From JBFWWW01 sp050245975 (GTDB taxonomy: Bacteria > Pseudomonadota > Alphaproteobacteria > Rhizobiales > Hyphomicrobiaceae), in contig JBFWWW010000079.1 of assembly GCA_050245975.1 (NCBI GenBank), positions 1 to 15,572 on the forward strand: DNA of 15,572 bases, read 5' to 3'. The notes below the pieces were generated by a model that saw only the letters and a program-made list of their open reading frames with translations, searched no databases and was not told the origin of the DNA. The translations under genes and the position numbers were made by a program. The number at the start of each line of letters is the position of its first letter. The first letter of the stretch is position 1. This document shows, piece by piece, positions 1-7,113 of this stretch.

Positions 1-39
1 CCCGTCCGCTCCGGCGCCTTGGAAGAGATCGGCCATCAT
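1..39 (-). CDS. Possible 5' end of an unidentified minus-strand gene (partial)
   Basis: Two adjacent in-frame ATG codons on the minus strand (39-37 and 36-34) open a frame that runs off the left edge and reads M-M-A-D-L-F-Q-G-A-G-A-D-G. This looks like a natural cytoplasmic protein N-terminus. It would lie just downstream of the DUF72 gene, in the same direction. No convincing Shine-Dalgarno sequence is visible before it, and 13 residues are too few to name a family. It may be chance coding, so confidence is low. Confidence 0.3.
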   Translation of the reverse strand, partial: MMADLFQGAGADG

Positions 40-52
40 CGGTTCGCGGGGC

Positions 53-856
53 CTAGCCGAGCTTGTCGATCAGCGCCATGGCCGCTGCCGGATTGCGCTC
101 CTTCGCGCCGCTGATGACGTAGAGGAACACGTCGCGCGGCTTCGGCTTCTCGGCCTTGCCCACCAGCTGCAGCCCGCCGGGGCTTTTTCCCTCCGCCCAC
201 TGCCGCGCGCGCTCGGCCCACGTGGCGATGGCCTTGTCCGGATAGCCCGCCGCCTCCTTTTCGCTCGTGCCCATCAGCCGCGCGTAGACGAACGGCGCCG
301 TGATGTCGGCGATCTGCGGAAATTCCGAATCGCCCGCGCAGATGATCGCGACCTCATGTCTGCGGCACAGGTCGACGAACTCGGGCGTCCTGAAGCTGTC
401 GTGGCGCACCTCGACGGCGTGGCGGATGGCGCGGCCCGACACCTCCCTCGGCAGCAGCTTGAGGAAGGCCTCGAAGTCGCCGGCATCGAACTTCTTGGTT
501 CCCATGAACTGCCAGTTGATGGGCCCGAGCTTGTCCTTCAGCTCCGTCACGCCGCTGTCAAAGAAGCGATTGATGGAATCGCCGGCCTCCGCCAGCACCC
601 GCCTGTTGGTGGCAAAGCGCGGCCCCTTGAGCGCGAAGACGAAGCCGTCGGGCGTTTCGTCATGCCACTTCGCGAAGCTCTCCGGCTTCTGCGAGCCGTA
701 GTAGGTGCCGTTGACCTCGATGCTCGTCAGCTTGCGGCTCGCGTATTCGAGCTCGCGCTTCTGCGTGAGGTCCTTGGGGTAGAAGGTTCCGCGCCACGGC
801 TCGAACGTCCAGCCGCCGACGCCGACGCGGATCGCTGTCCTGCTGCGTTTTGCCAC
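53..856 (-). CDS. DUF72 (YecE-like) family protein
   Basis: This 267-residue protein has the length and landmarks of the DUF72/YecE family, a TIM-barrel-like fold of unknown biochemical role. Visible landmarks are the N-terminal V-G-V-G-G-W-T-F-E-P-W-R-G-T-F-Y-P block (about residues 12-28), S-I-E-V-N-G-T-Y-Y-G, F-A-L-K-G-P-R-F-A-T-N, G-P-I-N-W-Q-F and R-H-A-V-E-V-R-H. The start is GTG at 856, with a GAGGA ribosome binding site about 5 bases upstream; no in-frame ATG fits better. There is no signal peptide or membrane segment, so it is probably cytosolic. It is divergent from the small acidic gene to its right. Family assignment is secure; a specific activity cannot be given, and nuclease-like or stress roles suggested for such proteins are not shown by this sequence. 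Confidence 0.9.
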   Translation of the reverse strand: MAKRSRTAIRVGVGGWTFEPWRGTFYPKDLTQKRELEYASRKLTSIEVNGTYYGSQKPESFAKWHDETPDGFVFALKGPRFATNRRVLAEAGDSINRFFDSGVTELKDKLGPINWQFMGTKKFDAGDFEAFLKLLPREVSGRAIRHAVEVRHDSFRTPEFVDLCRRHEVAIICAGDSEFPQIADITAPFVYARLMGTSEKEAAGYPDKAIATWAERARQWAEGKSPGGLQLVGKAEKPKPRDVFLYVISGAKERNPAAAMALIDKLG

Positions 857-962
857 GCTGTCCTCGTTTCCGGCGGTCTGCGGGAGAGATACTAGCAGGG
901 AACGCTATCAGAAGTTGGCAACAGCGGTCATCTGCCGGGGCTCCGGGCGGGCGCGCCAGCAA

Positions 963-988
963 GGAACATGGCCGAATGCGGCGGCGTT
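963..988 (+). promoter_or_regulatory. Predicted EcfG-type (general stress sigma) promoter
   Basis: GGAAC at 963-967 and CGTT at 985-988 are separated by 17 bases. This is an exact match to the GGAAC-N16/17-CGTT promoter recognised by the alphaproteobacterial extracytoplasmic sigma factor EcfG. It points rightward and would start transcription near 995, about 60 bases before the ATG of the small acidic protein. The match is seen directly; its use by EcfG is inferred. A TTGACA (987-992) overlaps it, but I see no good -10 partner at 16-18 bases. Confidence 0.6.
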
Positions 989-1055
989 GACACTGGAAGG
1001 ACGCATTCGCAGTCCCTACATCCATCGGAGTGAGCGCTATCGCAGGAGGCCTCGC

Positions 1056-1259
1056 ATGCCCGCCCGCCGCAAACCGGACGATCCCACCGAAGAGACGATC
1101 GACGACGCGATCGAGCTGTCCTTCCCGGCCAGCGATCCGCCGGCCTACGGTTCACCGACGGGAACGGAGCCGCCGACGCAGCCCACGGACCGCCGCTCGC
1201 CGCTGCCGAGTCGTAGCGAGATCGACGCGGCCGCGGACCGCGATGACGACAAGCCCTAG
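1056..1259 (+). CDS. Small acidic hypothetical protein with S-F-P-A-S-D-P-P motif
   Basis: This 67-residue, highly charged and Pro/Asp-rich protein has a core reading D-D-A-I-E-L-S-F-P-A-S-D-P-P-A. That motif recurs in small uncharacterised proteins of Rhizobiales and other Proteobacteria; the function is unknown. The ATG at 1056 is preferred over the in-frame ATG at 915 because a strong AGGAGG lies 6-12 bases before it and the conserved region follows at once. A start at 915 would put the predicted EcfG promoter inside the gene. The protein has no hydrophobic segment and is probably disordered and cytosolic. The stress-type promoter upstream suggests induction by general stress. The gene stands alone and faces the SH3 gene convergently. 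Confidence 0.75.
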   Translation: MPARRKPDDPTEETIDDAIELSFPASDPPAYGSPTGTEPPTQPTDRRSPLPSRSEIDAAADRDDDKP

Positions 1260-1299
1260 GGCCGCGACACCGTTCCAGCGCATAAAAGCGTTCCAGCTC

Positions 1300-1333
1300 A
1301 AAAAAGAACGCCCGGAGTTGTCTCCGGGCGTTC
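1300..1333 (-). terminator. Intrinsic terminator of the SH3 gene
   Basis: A perfect 12-base-pair inverted repeat (1306-1317 with 1322-1333, arm GAACGCCCGGAG) encloses a 4-base loop. Read on the minus strand, the stem is followed directly by six T residues (A-run at 1300-1305). This is a textbook rho-independent terminator, 15 bases past the SH3 stop codon at 1349. On the plus strand no T-run follows the stem, so it should act mainly leftward and serve the small acidic gene poorly. Confidence 0.9.
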
Positions 1334-1348
1334 GCATGTCGCAGGCGT

Positions 1349-1894
1349 CTATGGCCGTCCCGGAGGCGGCGGTCCACGGCGCCACCGCTCGGGCGGTGCG
1401 CCCATGCCCGGCGGCGGACGGTAGCCCGAGCGCCACCAGCCAGGCTTGCGCGGTCCGCGCGGCGGCGCGTGCCAGCCCGGGCGCGGCCGCGGCCGGAACG
1501 CGTACCAGCGTGCGCGATCGTTGTACCAGGGGCGGCCGACATAGTAGCGGCCCCAGTAGTCGGCGGCCCGGAAGGTGATGAATGGAATTCCGAACGCGGC
1601 CGGTCCGAGGTCGGGCAGCGGGCGCGTGTCGCCGCGATAGCTCAGCGCGAGATACTCGCTGAACACCCAGCCGCGATTGCCGCCCCAGATGACGTCGCAC
1701 CACGATTCATCGCGCAGGCAGCCGCGCACGTTCACCGGCGCGCCTTCCGGGATGACGCCGACGCTCGGAAAGTCCGTATCGGGTCCGGTCCGCATATTGA
1801 CATTCGCCGTCGAGAAACCTGGTGCGGCCTGGGCCGCGACGGTTCCCATGGCGACGAATGCGGCCACGAGTGGCCCCATCGTTCGCAGTCTCAT
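1349..1894 (-). CDS. Secreted bacterial SH3-domain protein with Pro/Arg/Trp-rich tail
   Basis: This 181-residue protein has an N-terminal signal peptide (charged start, hydrophobic stretch, likely cleavage near A-Q-A-A at 21-24). A bacterial SH3-like domain follows at about 27-82, with the hallmark N-V-N-M-R-T-G-P-D-T and ending G-W-V-F-S-E-Y-L. C59 and C66 inside it could form a disulfide. The tail from about residue 110 is rich in Tyr, Trp, Arg and Pro and is probably disordered. Such proteins are exported and often thought to bind peptidoglycan or other envelope components; the ligand here is unknown. The start at 1894 has a GGAG/AAGGAG ribosome binding site. It is a single-gene unit ending at the hairpin at 1300-1333. 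Confidence 0.85.
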   Translation of the reverse strand: MRLRTMGPLVAAFVAMGTVAAQAAPGFSTANVNMRTGPDTDFPSVGVIPEGAPVNVRGCLRDESWCDVIWGGNRGWVFSEYLALSYRGDTRPLPDLGPAAFGIPFITFRAADYWGRYYVGRPWYNDRARWYAFRPRPRPGWHAPPRGPRKPGWWRSGYRPPPGMGAPPERWRRGPPPPGRP

Positions 1895-1960
1895 GAAAGC
1901 TCCTTTCCCTCCGCTCGCACAGCGGGACGCAAGCACCACAGGACCGAGTCTAGCCCCGCC

Positions 1961-1993
1961 TTGTTGGCAACAAAGCGACGAACGTATCGCTTT
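1961..1993. promoter_or_regulatory. Overlapping inverted repeats between the SH3 and SDR genes
   Basis: A perfect palindrome, TTGTTG-G-CAACAA (1961-1973), overlaps a second inverted repeat, AAAGCGA (1972-1978) with TCGCTTT (1987-1993). They lie upstream of the SH3 gene and downstream of the SDR stop codon. The first could be an operator or part of the SH3 promoter, since a TAGACT -10-like box follows it on the minus strand. The second could be a weak end-of-operon hairpin, but it lacks a T-run. The repeats are seen directly; any role is a guess. Confidence 0.3.
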
Positions 1994-2031
1994 TGCTTCT
2001 GTATACGCTGTATCGGCGGGCGGGGGCCGCG

Positions 2032-2766
2032 TCAGCTCATATAGGCGCCGCCGTTGATCGACAGCGTCTGTCCGGTGATGAAGCTGGCGTCGCCGGAGGC
2101 GAGGAACGTGGCGGCGCGGCTCACCTCCTCGACGCTGCCGAACCGGCCCAGCGGCGTCAGCGCATTGAGACGGTCGCGCAGGTCCTGCGGCCAGCCCGCC
2201 GTCATGTCGGTCTCGATGTCGGCGGGCGCGATGCAGTTGACGCGGATGTCGTGGGGCGCGAAGCGGCGCGCCAGCGCGCGCGTCAGTCCGATCACGGCGG
2301 CCTTGGACGCGCCGTAGGCGGGACTGCCGGCGATGCCGCCGTGCTGTCCCGCGATCGATGAGATGTTGAGGATGCTGCCGCCGTTGCCGGCATCCTTCAT
2401 GGCGCGCGCCGCGGCCTGCGAGGCGAGGAAGACGGCGCGCACGTTGACCGCCTGCACGCGGTCCCACTCGGCGGCATCGAGGTCCCATTCGCTGGCGCGG
2501 CTGATGACGCCGGCGTTGTTGACCAGGACATCGATGCGTCCGAAGGCCTTGAGCACTTCGGCAACGAGCTGCCGCGGCGCGTCCGCCTCGGCGAGATCGG
2601 CGATGAAGCCGCGCGCGCCGGCGGCGGGCGGCGTCGCGACGCTGTCCGGCCGCGTGCCGGAGAACGCGACCCGCGCGCCCTCCGCGACGAAATCCTTCAC
2701 GATGGCCGCGCCGATGCCGCGCGTCCCGCCGGTGACCAGCGCAACCTTTCCGTCCAGCCGTTTCAT
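2032..2766 (-). CDS. SDR family NAD(P)-dependent oxidoreductase
   Basis: This is a classical short-chain dehydrogenase/reductase of 244 residues, the usual length. It shows the nucleotide-binding T-G-G-T-R-G-I-G (12-19), N-N-A-G (83-86), the catalytic set N108, S136/S137, Y151 and K155 (Y-x3-K), and the C-terminal I-T-G-Q-T-L-S-I-N-G-G. It resembles the FabG-like group, which oxidises or reduces hydroxyl/keto groups; the substrate cannot be read from the sequence. I see no Asp in a clear coenzyme-choosing position, so NAD versus NADP is left open. Its ATG overlaps the stop codon of the triple-RidA gene by four bases (ATGA, 2763-2766), so the two are probably translationally coupled. It is the last gene of the leftward run. 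Confidence 0.93.
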   Translation of the reverse strand: MKRLDGKVALVTGGTRGIGAAIVKDFVAEGARVAFSGTRPDSVATPPAAGARGFIADLAEADAPRQLVAEVLKAFGRIDVLVNNAGVISRASEWDLDAAEWDRVQAVNVRAVFLASQAAARAMKDAGNGGSILNISSIAGQHGGIAGSPAYGASKAAVIGLTRALARRFAPHDIRVNCIAPADIETDMTAGWPQDLRDRLNALTPLGRFGSVEEVSRAATFLASGDASFITGQTLSINGGAYMS

Positions 2767-3920
2767 GGCACTCCCGGAACCTGAATGATGGTGGCGTCGG
2801 CGCCGCCGCGATGCGAGATCGCTTCCGTCTGCACGCGCGCGGCCGGCCATGCGAGCGATCCCAGCACGGTGGCGCGCGGCGGATAGGGCGCGCGCACGTT
2901 CGCGCCGTATCCGGCGTTGAAGCCGGCATAGTCGCGCCAGTCCACCAGCACGCTGTTGGTGCGCACGATGCTGTCGGCGGGAAAGCCGGCTGCGGTGACG
3001 AGCGCGTTGATCTTGCGCCAGGCCGCGCGCATCTGCGCCTCGCACCCGGCCGGGAAGGAGCCGTCTCCCGAGACGCCGGACTGCCCGCTGATGTAGAGCA
3101 CGTCGCCGGCCCGCACGGCGGGCGATGCGGCGCCGAGCGTCGCGTCCGGCGCGCCGATGGGCTCGCCGCCGCGCACGGCGACGGCTTCGAGCTGCACGGC
3201 GTGGCCGGGGTGCTCGAGCGGCGCGGCCACGATGGTGCGCGCGGGACAAGGTGCGGCGAACGCCTCGCGGTAGACGGCTTCGAACGCGGCCTGATGCCGG
3301 ATGTCGGCCAGGGTTGCGTGCACGGAGCAGACATCGGCGAGCCTGAGCCCCGCCCTGTCGAGCGCTGCGGCGAGCGCCGCGATCGCCTCGCGCGTCTGCG
3401 CGGCGGCATCGATGGCCGCGCCGGCCGCTCCTCCCGTGGGCAGCGCGGTGGCATAAAGCGTGTCGCCGATCATCACGGCCGGATGCGCCTGCGGTGCCTC
3501 GGGCTCGATGCGCTGCGCCTTGGCGCCGATGACGGCGACGGCATCGAGCTCGATGGCGGCCTGCGGCAGCGGAAACCCGTGCGCGCCGACGATCACGTGG
3601 TTGGGCGCGAGGGCCCCGAGCCGCTGGCGATAGACCTCGCGGTAGGCGGGAATGTCGCGCACGTCGGTGATGTAGGTCTTGACGCGCACCACGTCGGCGA
3701 GCTTCGCGCCCGCGAGGTCGAGCACCGTTTCGAGGTTGTCCAGCATGCGCGCGGTCTGCGCGGAGCAATCGACGCGTCCCGGGCTCGTCCCGGCAAGACG
3801 CAGGTTCGCGTCCGTGCCCGCCGTCGCGCCGACGTGCACCAGATCGCCGATCCGCGCCGCGTGCGAGAAGTGCGCGATGGGTTTCATCAGCGCGGTGGTG
3901 TAGATCACCTGCTTCGCCAT
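2763..3920 (-). CDS. Protein with three tandem RidA (YjgF/YER057c/UK114) domains
   Basis: RidA proteins are normally about 130 residues and trimeric and hydrolyse reactive enamines/imines to ketones and ammonia. This 385-residue chain carries three such units: about 1-131, 145-251 and 262-380. Each has the D-x-L-Y/V-x-x-x-x internal strand, a helix with L-A-D-V or its equivalent, and a closing V-Q/I-x-x-E/D-A-V/I-A/S strand. The arginine that binds carboxylate in active RidA (Arg105 in E. coli) aligns with R228 in domain 2 and R349 in domain 3. Domain 1 has P-N-H there and so may be catalytically dead. Only domain 3 keeps the I-S-G-Q loop (277-280). One chain could fold as a pseudo-trimer. 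The start at 3920 has an AAGGG site. It lies between the CnbZ-like gene (47-base gap) and the SDR gene (4-base overlap). Confidence 0.85.
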   Translation of the reverse strand: MAKQVIYTTALMKPIAHFSHAARIGDLVHVGATAGTDANLRLAGTSPGRVDCSAQTARMLDNLETVLDLAGAKLADVVRVKTYITDVRDIPAYREVYRQRLGALAPNHVIVGAHGFPLPQAAIELDAVAVIGAKAQRIEPEAPQAHPAVMIGDTLYATALPTGGAAGAAIDAAAQTREAIAALAAALDRAGLRLADVCSVHATLADIRHQAAFEAVYREAFAAPCPARTIVAAPLEHPGHAVQLEAVAVRGGEPIGAPDATLGAASPAVRAGDVLYISGQSGVSGDGSFPAGCEAQMRAAWRKINALVTAAGFPADSIVRTNSVLVDWRDYAGFNAGYGANVRAPYPPRATVLGSLAWPAARVQTEAISHRGGADATIIQVPGVP

Positions 3921-3967
3921 GCCGGCGTGCCCTTTTCGTGTTGCGCGCCCCGCCCGCGACCGTCCGC

Positions 3968-4717
3968 TCAGAGGACCAGTTCGGTCCTGATGCCGCGCAC
4001 GTCCATCTCGTAGTCGAGATCCTCCACGGGCGGGCGCGTGAAATGCCAGCTCAGCCCCGAAGCCATCGCCCCGCGCGCGGCCAGCTCCGTCTCGACGAAG
4101 GGATGGATGTCGTAGACCGTGTAGAGATGCGCGCCCGTGGCCTGCGCCCAGCCGAAGCCGAGGGCGCCCATGCGCCGCTCCATCTCGCCCAGCACCCAGC
4201 GGGCCTTCTCGCGCAGACCCTCGGGCGACCGGTCGCCGAGGCGGATGGCATGGTCGCGGTAGCTGCCCTTGCCCTCCGGCGCCTCGCCGCTGCCGGCGAC
4301 GACGAACGTATCGGCCGCCCCGCCCTTGGCGGGCACGGTGTAGGAAAACGCATAGAGCGAAACGCCGGCCGGCGGGGCCACTTTCGGACACACGTTCGTC
4401 CGCGCCACCGGGTTGACGCCGTTCTCCACGATCTGCCAGCGGTCGAGCCAGCCCACGTACTCCTTGTTGAACGCGGCAAAGCCCGCCTCGGTGAAAGGGG
4501 CGGGCGAGCGCAGCTCGCAGGCGCAGAAGGCGACCGGCGGCCTGCCGATGCCGGCCAGGTGGCGCTCGACGGCTGCGAAGCCTTCCGAGAGCGGCAGCGG
4601 CTTCAGGAAACGGGCGCGAACGATCTCGAACCCGGCCTCCGCCGCCACGCCGCCGGAGTACTGGAACACGCCCTCGATGAAGCGATAGCCGCCGGCCGTC
4701 TTCGTTTTTACTGCCAT
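3968..4717 (-). CDS. CnbZ-like protein, putative 2-aminomuconate-type deaminase
   Basis: This 249-residue protein opens G-G-Y-R-F-I-E-G-V-F-Q-Y-S-G-G-V-A, which I recall from proteins annotated as the 2-amino(-5-chloro)muconate deaminase CnbZ of chloronitrobenzene degraders. That enzyme releases ammonia from an enamine-type product of aromatic ring cleavage. The recall is from memory, so the function is tentative. Other visible features are F-C-A-C-E-L-R-S-P-A-P-F-T (64-76), W-A-Q-A-T-G-A-H-L-Y-T-V-Y-D-I-H (190-205) and a closing R-P-P-V-E-D-L-D-Y-E-M-D-V-R-G (228-242). The last two segments resemble RidA strand-helix patterns, hinting at a distant RidA fold. There is no signal peptide. The start at 4717 has a GGGAG site. 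The neighbouring RidA gene fits an enamine/imine job. Confidence 0.55.
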   Translation of the reverse strand: MAVKTKTAGGYRFIEGVFQYSGGVAAEAGFEIVRARFLKPLPLSEGFAAVERHLAGIGRPPVAFCACELRSPAPFTEAGFAAFNKEYVGWLDRWQIVENGVNPVARTNVCPKVAPPAGVSLYAFSYTVPAKGGAADTFVVAGSGEAPEGKGSYRDHAIRLGDRSPEGLREKARWVLGEMERRMGALGFGWAQATGAHLYTVYDIHPFVETELAARGAMASGLSWHFTRPPVEDLDYEMDVRGIRTELVL

Positions 4718-4751
4718 TGTTGTCTCCCGAAGCCGGCCTGCGGCGCCGGCT

Positions 4752-5804
4752 TCACGTTGTCTTCTTGATGACGTCGATCAATTCTGCGGCCCCGGGTGTG
4801 GACTTGGCAAATTCATCCCACGCCGGGTGGCTCGCCTCCACCCATTTGTCGCGGTCGGAGAGCTCCAGAACCTCCATGCCGTTCTTCTTCACCTCCGCCA
4901 CGGCGCCCGCGAGCTTGTCCTCGAACACCTTGCGCTCGAATGTCGCCGACTGCTGCGCCGTTTCGGCAAGCAGCGTCTGCACCTCCTTCGGCAGGCCCTC
5001 GAAGAATGTCTTCGACATGATGACCGGACGCGGCTCGACGACATAGCTCGACAGCGTCAGGTGCTTGGCCACCTCGTAGAGCTTGGCCGACAGCACGGTG
5101 AGCAGGTCGTTGGCCGTGCCGTCCACGGTGCCCTGCTGCAGCGCCGTGTAGATTTCGGGGTAGGGCAGAGGCGTCGGCACGGCGCCGAGCGTGCGGAAGC
5201 CGTCGACGAGCGCCTTGTTCTGGATCACGCGCATCTTCAGGCCCTTGAAGTCGGCGAGCGAGCGGATCGGCGTGCGCCGCGTCTCGAAATGCTGGTCGCC
5301 GGTGCTGTAGTAGGCGAGCACCTTGAACCCCTTCGATTCCGCCAGGCTGCCGATGCGCTTGCCCAGCTCGCCGTCGGCGAGCGTGTACATGTGCTTCAGG
5401 TCCTTGATGAGGAACGGCAGCTCGACCACGTTGTAGGCCGGCACGAAGCCCGCCCATGCGCCGGCGCCGATACCGACATGGATCGAGCCGGCCAGGATGC
5501 CTTCATTGATCGTGCGCTCGTCGCCGAGCTGCGCGGTGTGGAACACCTGCATCTCGAGGTCGCCGCCGGTCTTCTCCTCGACCACCTTCTTCCACGACCG
5601 CAGGCCGTCCACGTAGGGGAAGCTCTCGGCGACGATGGTCGCCACCTTGAGGACCATCTTTTTCGGCAGCTTGATCACGCCGGGGGCCTGCGCCAGCGCG
5701 CCGGGAAGGCCGGTCGTGAGGCCCAGCATGCCGCCGGCGGCGGCTGTGGCTCCCGCGCCGAGGAAGCGGCGACGGCTCAGGTGCGGGGTGGACCGTTTTG
5801 TCAT
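4752..5804 (-). CDS. dctP: TRAP transporter substrate-binding protein, DctP type
   Basis: This 350-residue periplasmic binding protein of a TRAP (proton- or sodium-driven) importer begins with a twin-arginine signal: S-R-R-R-F-L-G at 10-16, then a hydrophobic stretch, with cleavage near A-L-A-Q-A (36-40). Export already folded via Tat is therefore likely. The family signature G-L-K-M-R-V places the conserved carboxylate-binding arginine at R192. E-I-Y-T-A-L-Q-Q-G-T-V-D-G (217-229) is also typical. The ligand is therefore probably an organic acid, but which one is unknown. The start at 5804 has an AGGAG site. The gene follows dctM after 14 bases and precedes the CnbZ-like gene after 34 bases. 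Confidence 0.95.
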   Translation of the reverse strand: MTKRSTPHLSRRRFLGAGATAAAGGMLGLTTGLPGALAQAPGVIKLPKKMVLKVATIVAESFPYVDGLRSWKKVVEEKTGGDLEMQVFHTAQLGDERTINEGILAGSIHVGIGAGAWAGFVPAYNVVELPFLIKDLKHMYTLADGELGKRIGSLAESKGFKVLAYYSTGDQHFETRRTPIRSLADFKGLKMRVIQNKALVDGFRTLGAVPTPLPYPEIYTALQQGTVDGTANDLLTVLSAKLYEVAKHLTLSSYVVEPRPVIMSKTFFEGLPKEVQTLLAETAQQSATFERKVFEDKLAGAVAEVKKNGMEVLELSDRDKWVEASHPAWDEFAKSTPGAAELIDVIKKTT

Positions 5805-5818
5805 GGGACGTCTCCTTG

Positions 5819-7102
5819 TCAGCGGCCGAAAATGGCATCCGGAATGACGAGCGTGAGCCAGGGGAAGGCGATGAGGACGAGCATGCCGATGAGCAGCACG
5901 CCGACGTAGGGCAGCATGGCGCGATAGGTCTGCTCGGCGCGCAGGTTGGCGAACGTGCTGGCGATGTAGAGCCCGATGCCGAACGGCGGCAGGAACAGGC
6001 CGATGCCGGTCGCCGCCACCACCATGGTCGAATAGTGCAGCGGGTCGATCTTGAGCTGGGTGGCGATGGGCAGGAAGATCGGCAGGCAGATGATGATCGC
6101 GGGCAGCCCTTCGAGCACGGCGCCGAGCACGATGAACACCAGCATGCTGATGATGAAGAACACCCAGGGCGAGCTGGAAAGCCCCAGCATGAAGTGGGCG
6201 AGGTCGCGCGGCACCTGCTCGTAGGCGAGGATCCACGAGAAGCTCGACGCGGCGCCGACCATGAAGATGACGATGCCGCTCGTCACGGCGCTGTTGACGA
6301 TGATCTTCGGCAGGTCGCGCCAGCGGATTTCCTTGTAGACGAAGACGCCGATGACGAAGGCGTAGACGACGGCGAGCACGGCGGCCTCCGTCGGATCGGC
6401 GATGCCGCCGAAGATGGCGCCGAAGATGATGACGGGCATCATCATCGGCACGATGGAGCGGTAGGCTGCCTTGCGCGTATCGGCCCAGCTCACGCGCGGC
6501 TCCGAGCCGATGTTGTCGCGCCGCGCCTGGATGTAGATCAGGATCATGATCGCGAGGGCCAGGACGACAGCCGGGATGAAGCCGGCGACGAACAGCGCGC
6601 CCACCGACAGGCCTGCGATCTGGGCGATCACCACCATGATGAGGCACGGCGGGATGAGGATGCCCATGGCGGAGGCCGCCGAGACGATGGCGACCGCGCG
6701 ATCCGGCTTGAAGCCGAGCCGCACCAGCGAGGGCACCATGAGCGAGCCGATGGCCGACACGTCCGCCACCGTCGAGCCAGAAATGCCGGAAAAGAACATC
6801 TCGGCCACGACCACCGCCATGCCGAGACCGCCGCGGATATGGCCGATGAGGGCGCGCGCCAGATCGATCAGGCGCGAGGAGATGCCGCCCGTCTCCATCA
6901 GCGCGCCGGCGAGAATGAAGAGCGGGATGGCCAGCAGCACGAAGGAATCGGCGCCCGAGAACATGCGCTGCGGCACCACCATCAGCGGCGCCACGTCCGA
7001 TATGGCGAGCGCGATCGTCGCCGCCAGCCCGATGGCGAACGCCACCGGCACCGTCAGCAGGATCATGGCGAAGAACGCGAGGATCATGACGGTGACGGCC
7101 AT
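5819..7102 (-). CDS. dctM: TRAP transporter large permease, DctM type
   Basis: This 427-residue, very hydrophobic inner-membrane protein has about twelve membrane segments, the normal size for DctM, the ion-coupled translocating subunit. Family landmarks include F-S-G-I-S-G-S-T-V-A-D-V, the M-G-I-L-I-P-P-C motif, G-G-I-A-D-P-T-E-A-A and the late L-F-L-P-P-F-G-I-G-L-Y. The ATG at 7102 is preferred to upstream in-frame starts because translation from there begins directly with the first membrane helix (M-A-V-T-V-M-I-L-A-F-F) and the gene starts 11 bases after the dctQ stop. A GGAGAT is nested in the ATG region and a GGGGGATC sequence precedes it. It works with DctQ and DctP. Confidence 0.95.
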   Translation of the reverse strand: MAVTVMILAFFAMILLTVPVAFAIGLAATIALAISDVAPLMVVPQRMFSGADSFVLLAIPLFILAGALMETGGISSRLIDLARALIGHIRGGLGMAVVVAEMFFSGISGSTVADVSAIGSLMVPSLVRLGFKPDRAVAIVSAASAMGILIPPCLIMVVIAQIAGLSVGALFVAGFIPAVVLALAIMILIYIQARRDNIGSEPRVSWADTRKAAYRSIVPMMMPVIIFGAIFGGIADPTEAAVLAVVYAFVIGVFVYKEIRWRDLPKIIVNSAVTSGIVIFMVGAASSFSWILAYEQVPRDLAHFMLGLSSSPWVFFIISMLVFIVLGAVLEGLPAIIICLPIFLPIATQLKIDPLHYSTMVVAATGIGLFLPPFGIGLYIASTFANLRAEQTYRAMLPYVGVLLIGMLVLIAFPWLTLVIPDAIFGR

Positions 7103-7113
7103 CTCCGATCCCC

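Noticed and set aside
899..924. A second GGAAC (899-903) near the DUF72 gene
   Set aside because: No CGTT follows at 16 or 17 bases, so it is not an EcfG promoter.
1271..1297. Direct repeat CGTTCCAGC (1271-1279 and 1289-1297)
   Set aside because: Only two 9-base copies, between convergent genes. On the minus strand it gives a GGAAC but no proper CGTT partner, and it lies past the terminator, so no role is supported.
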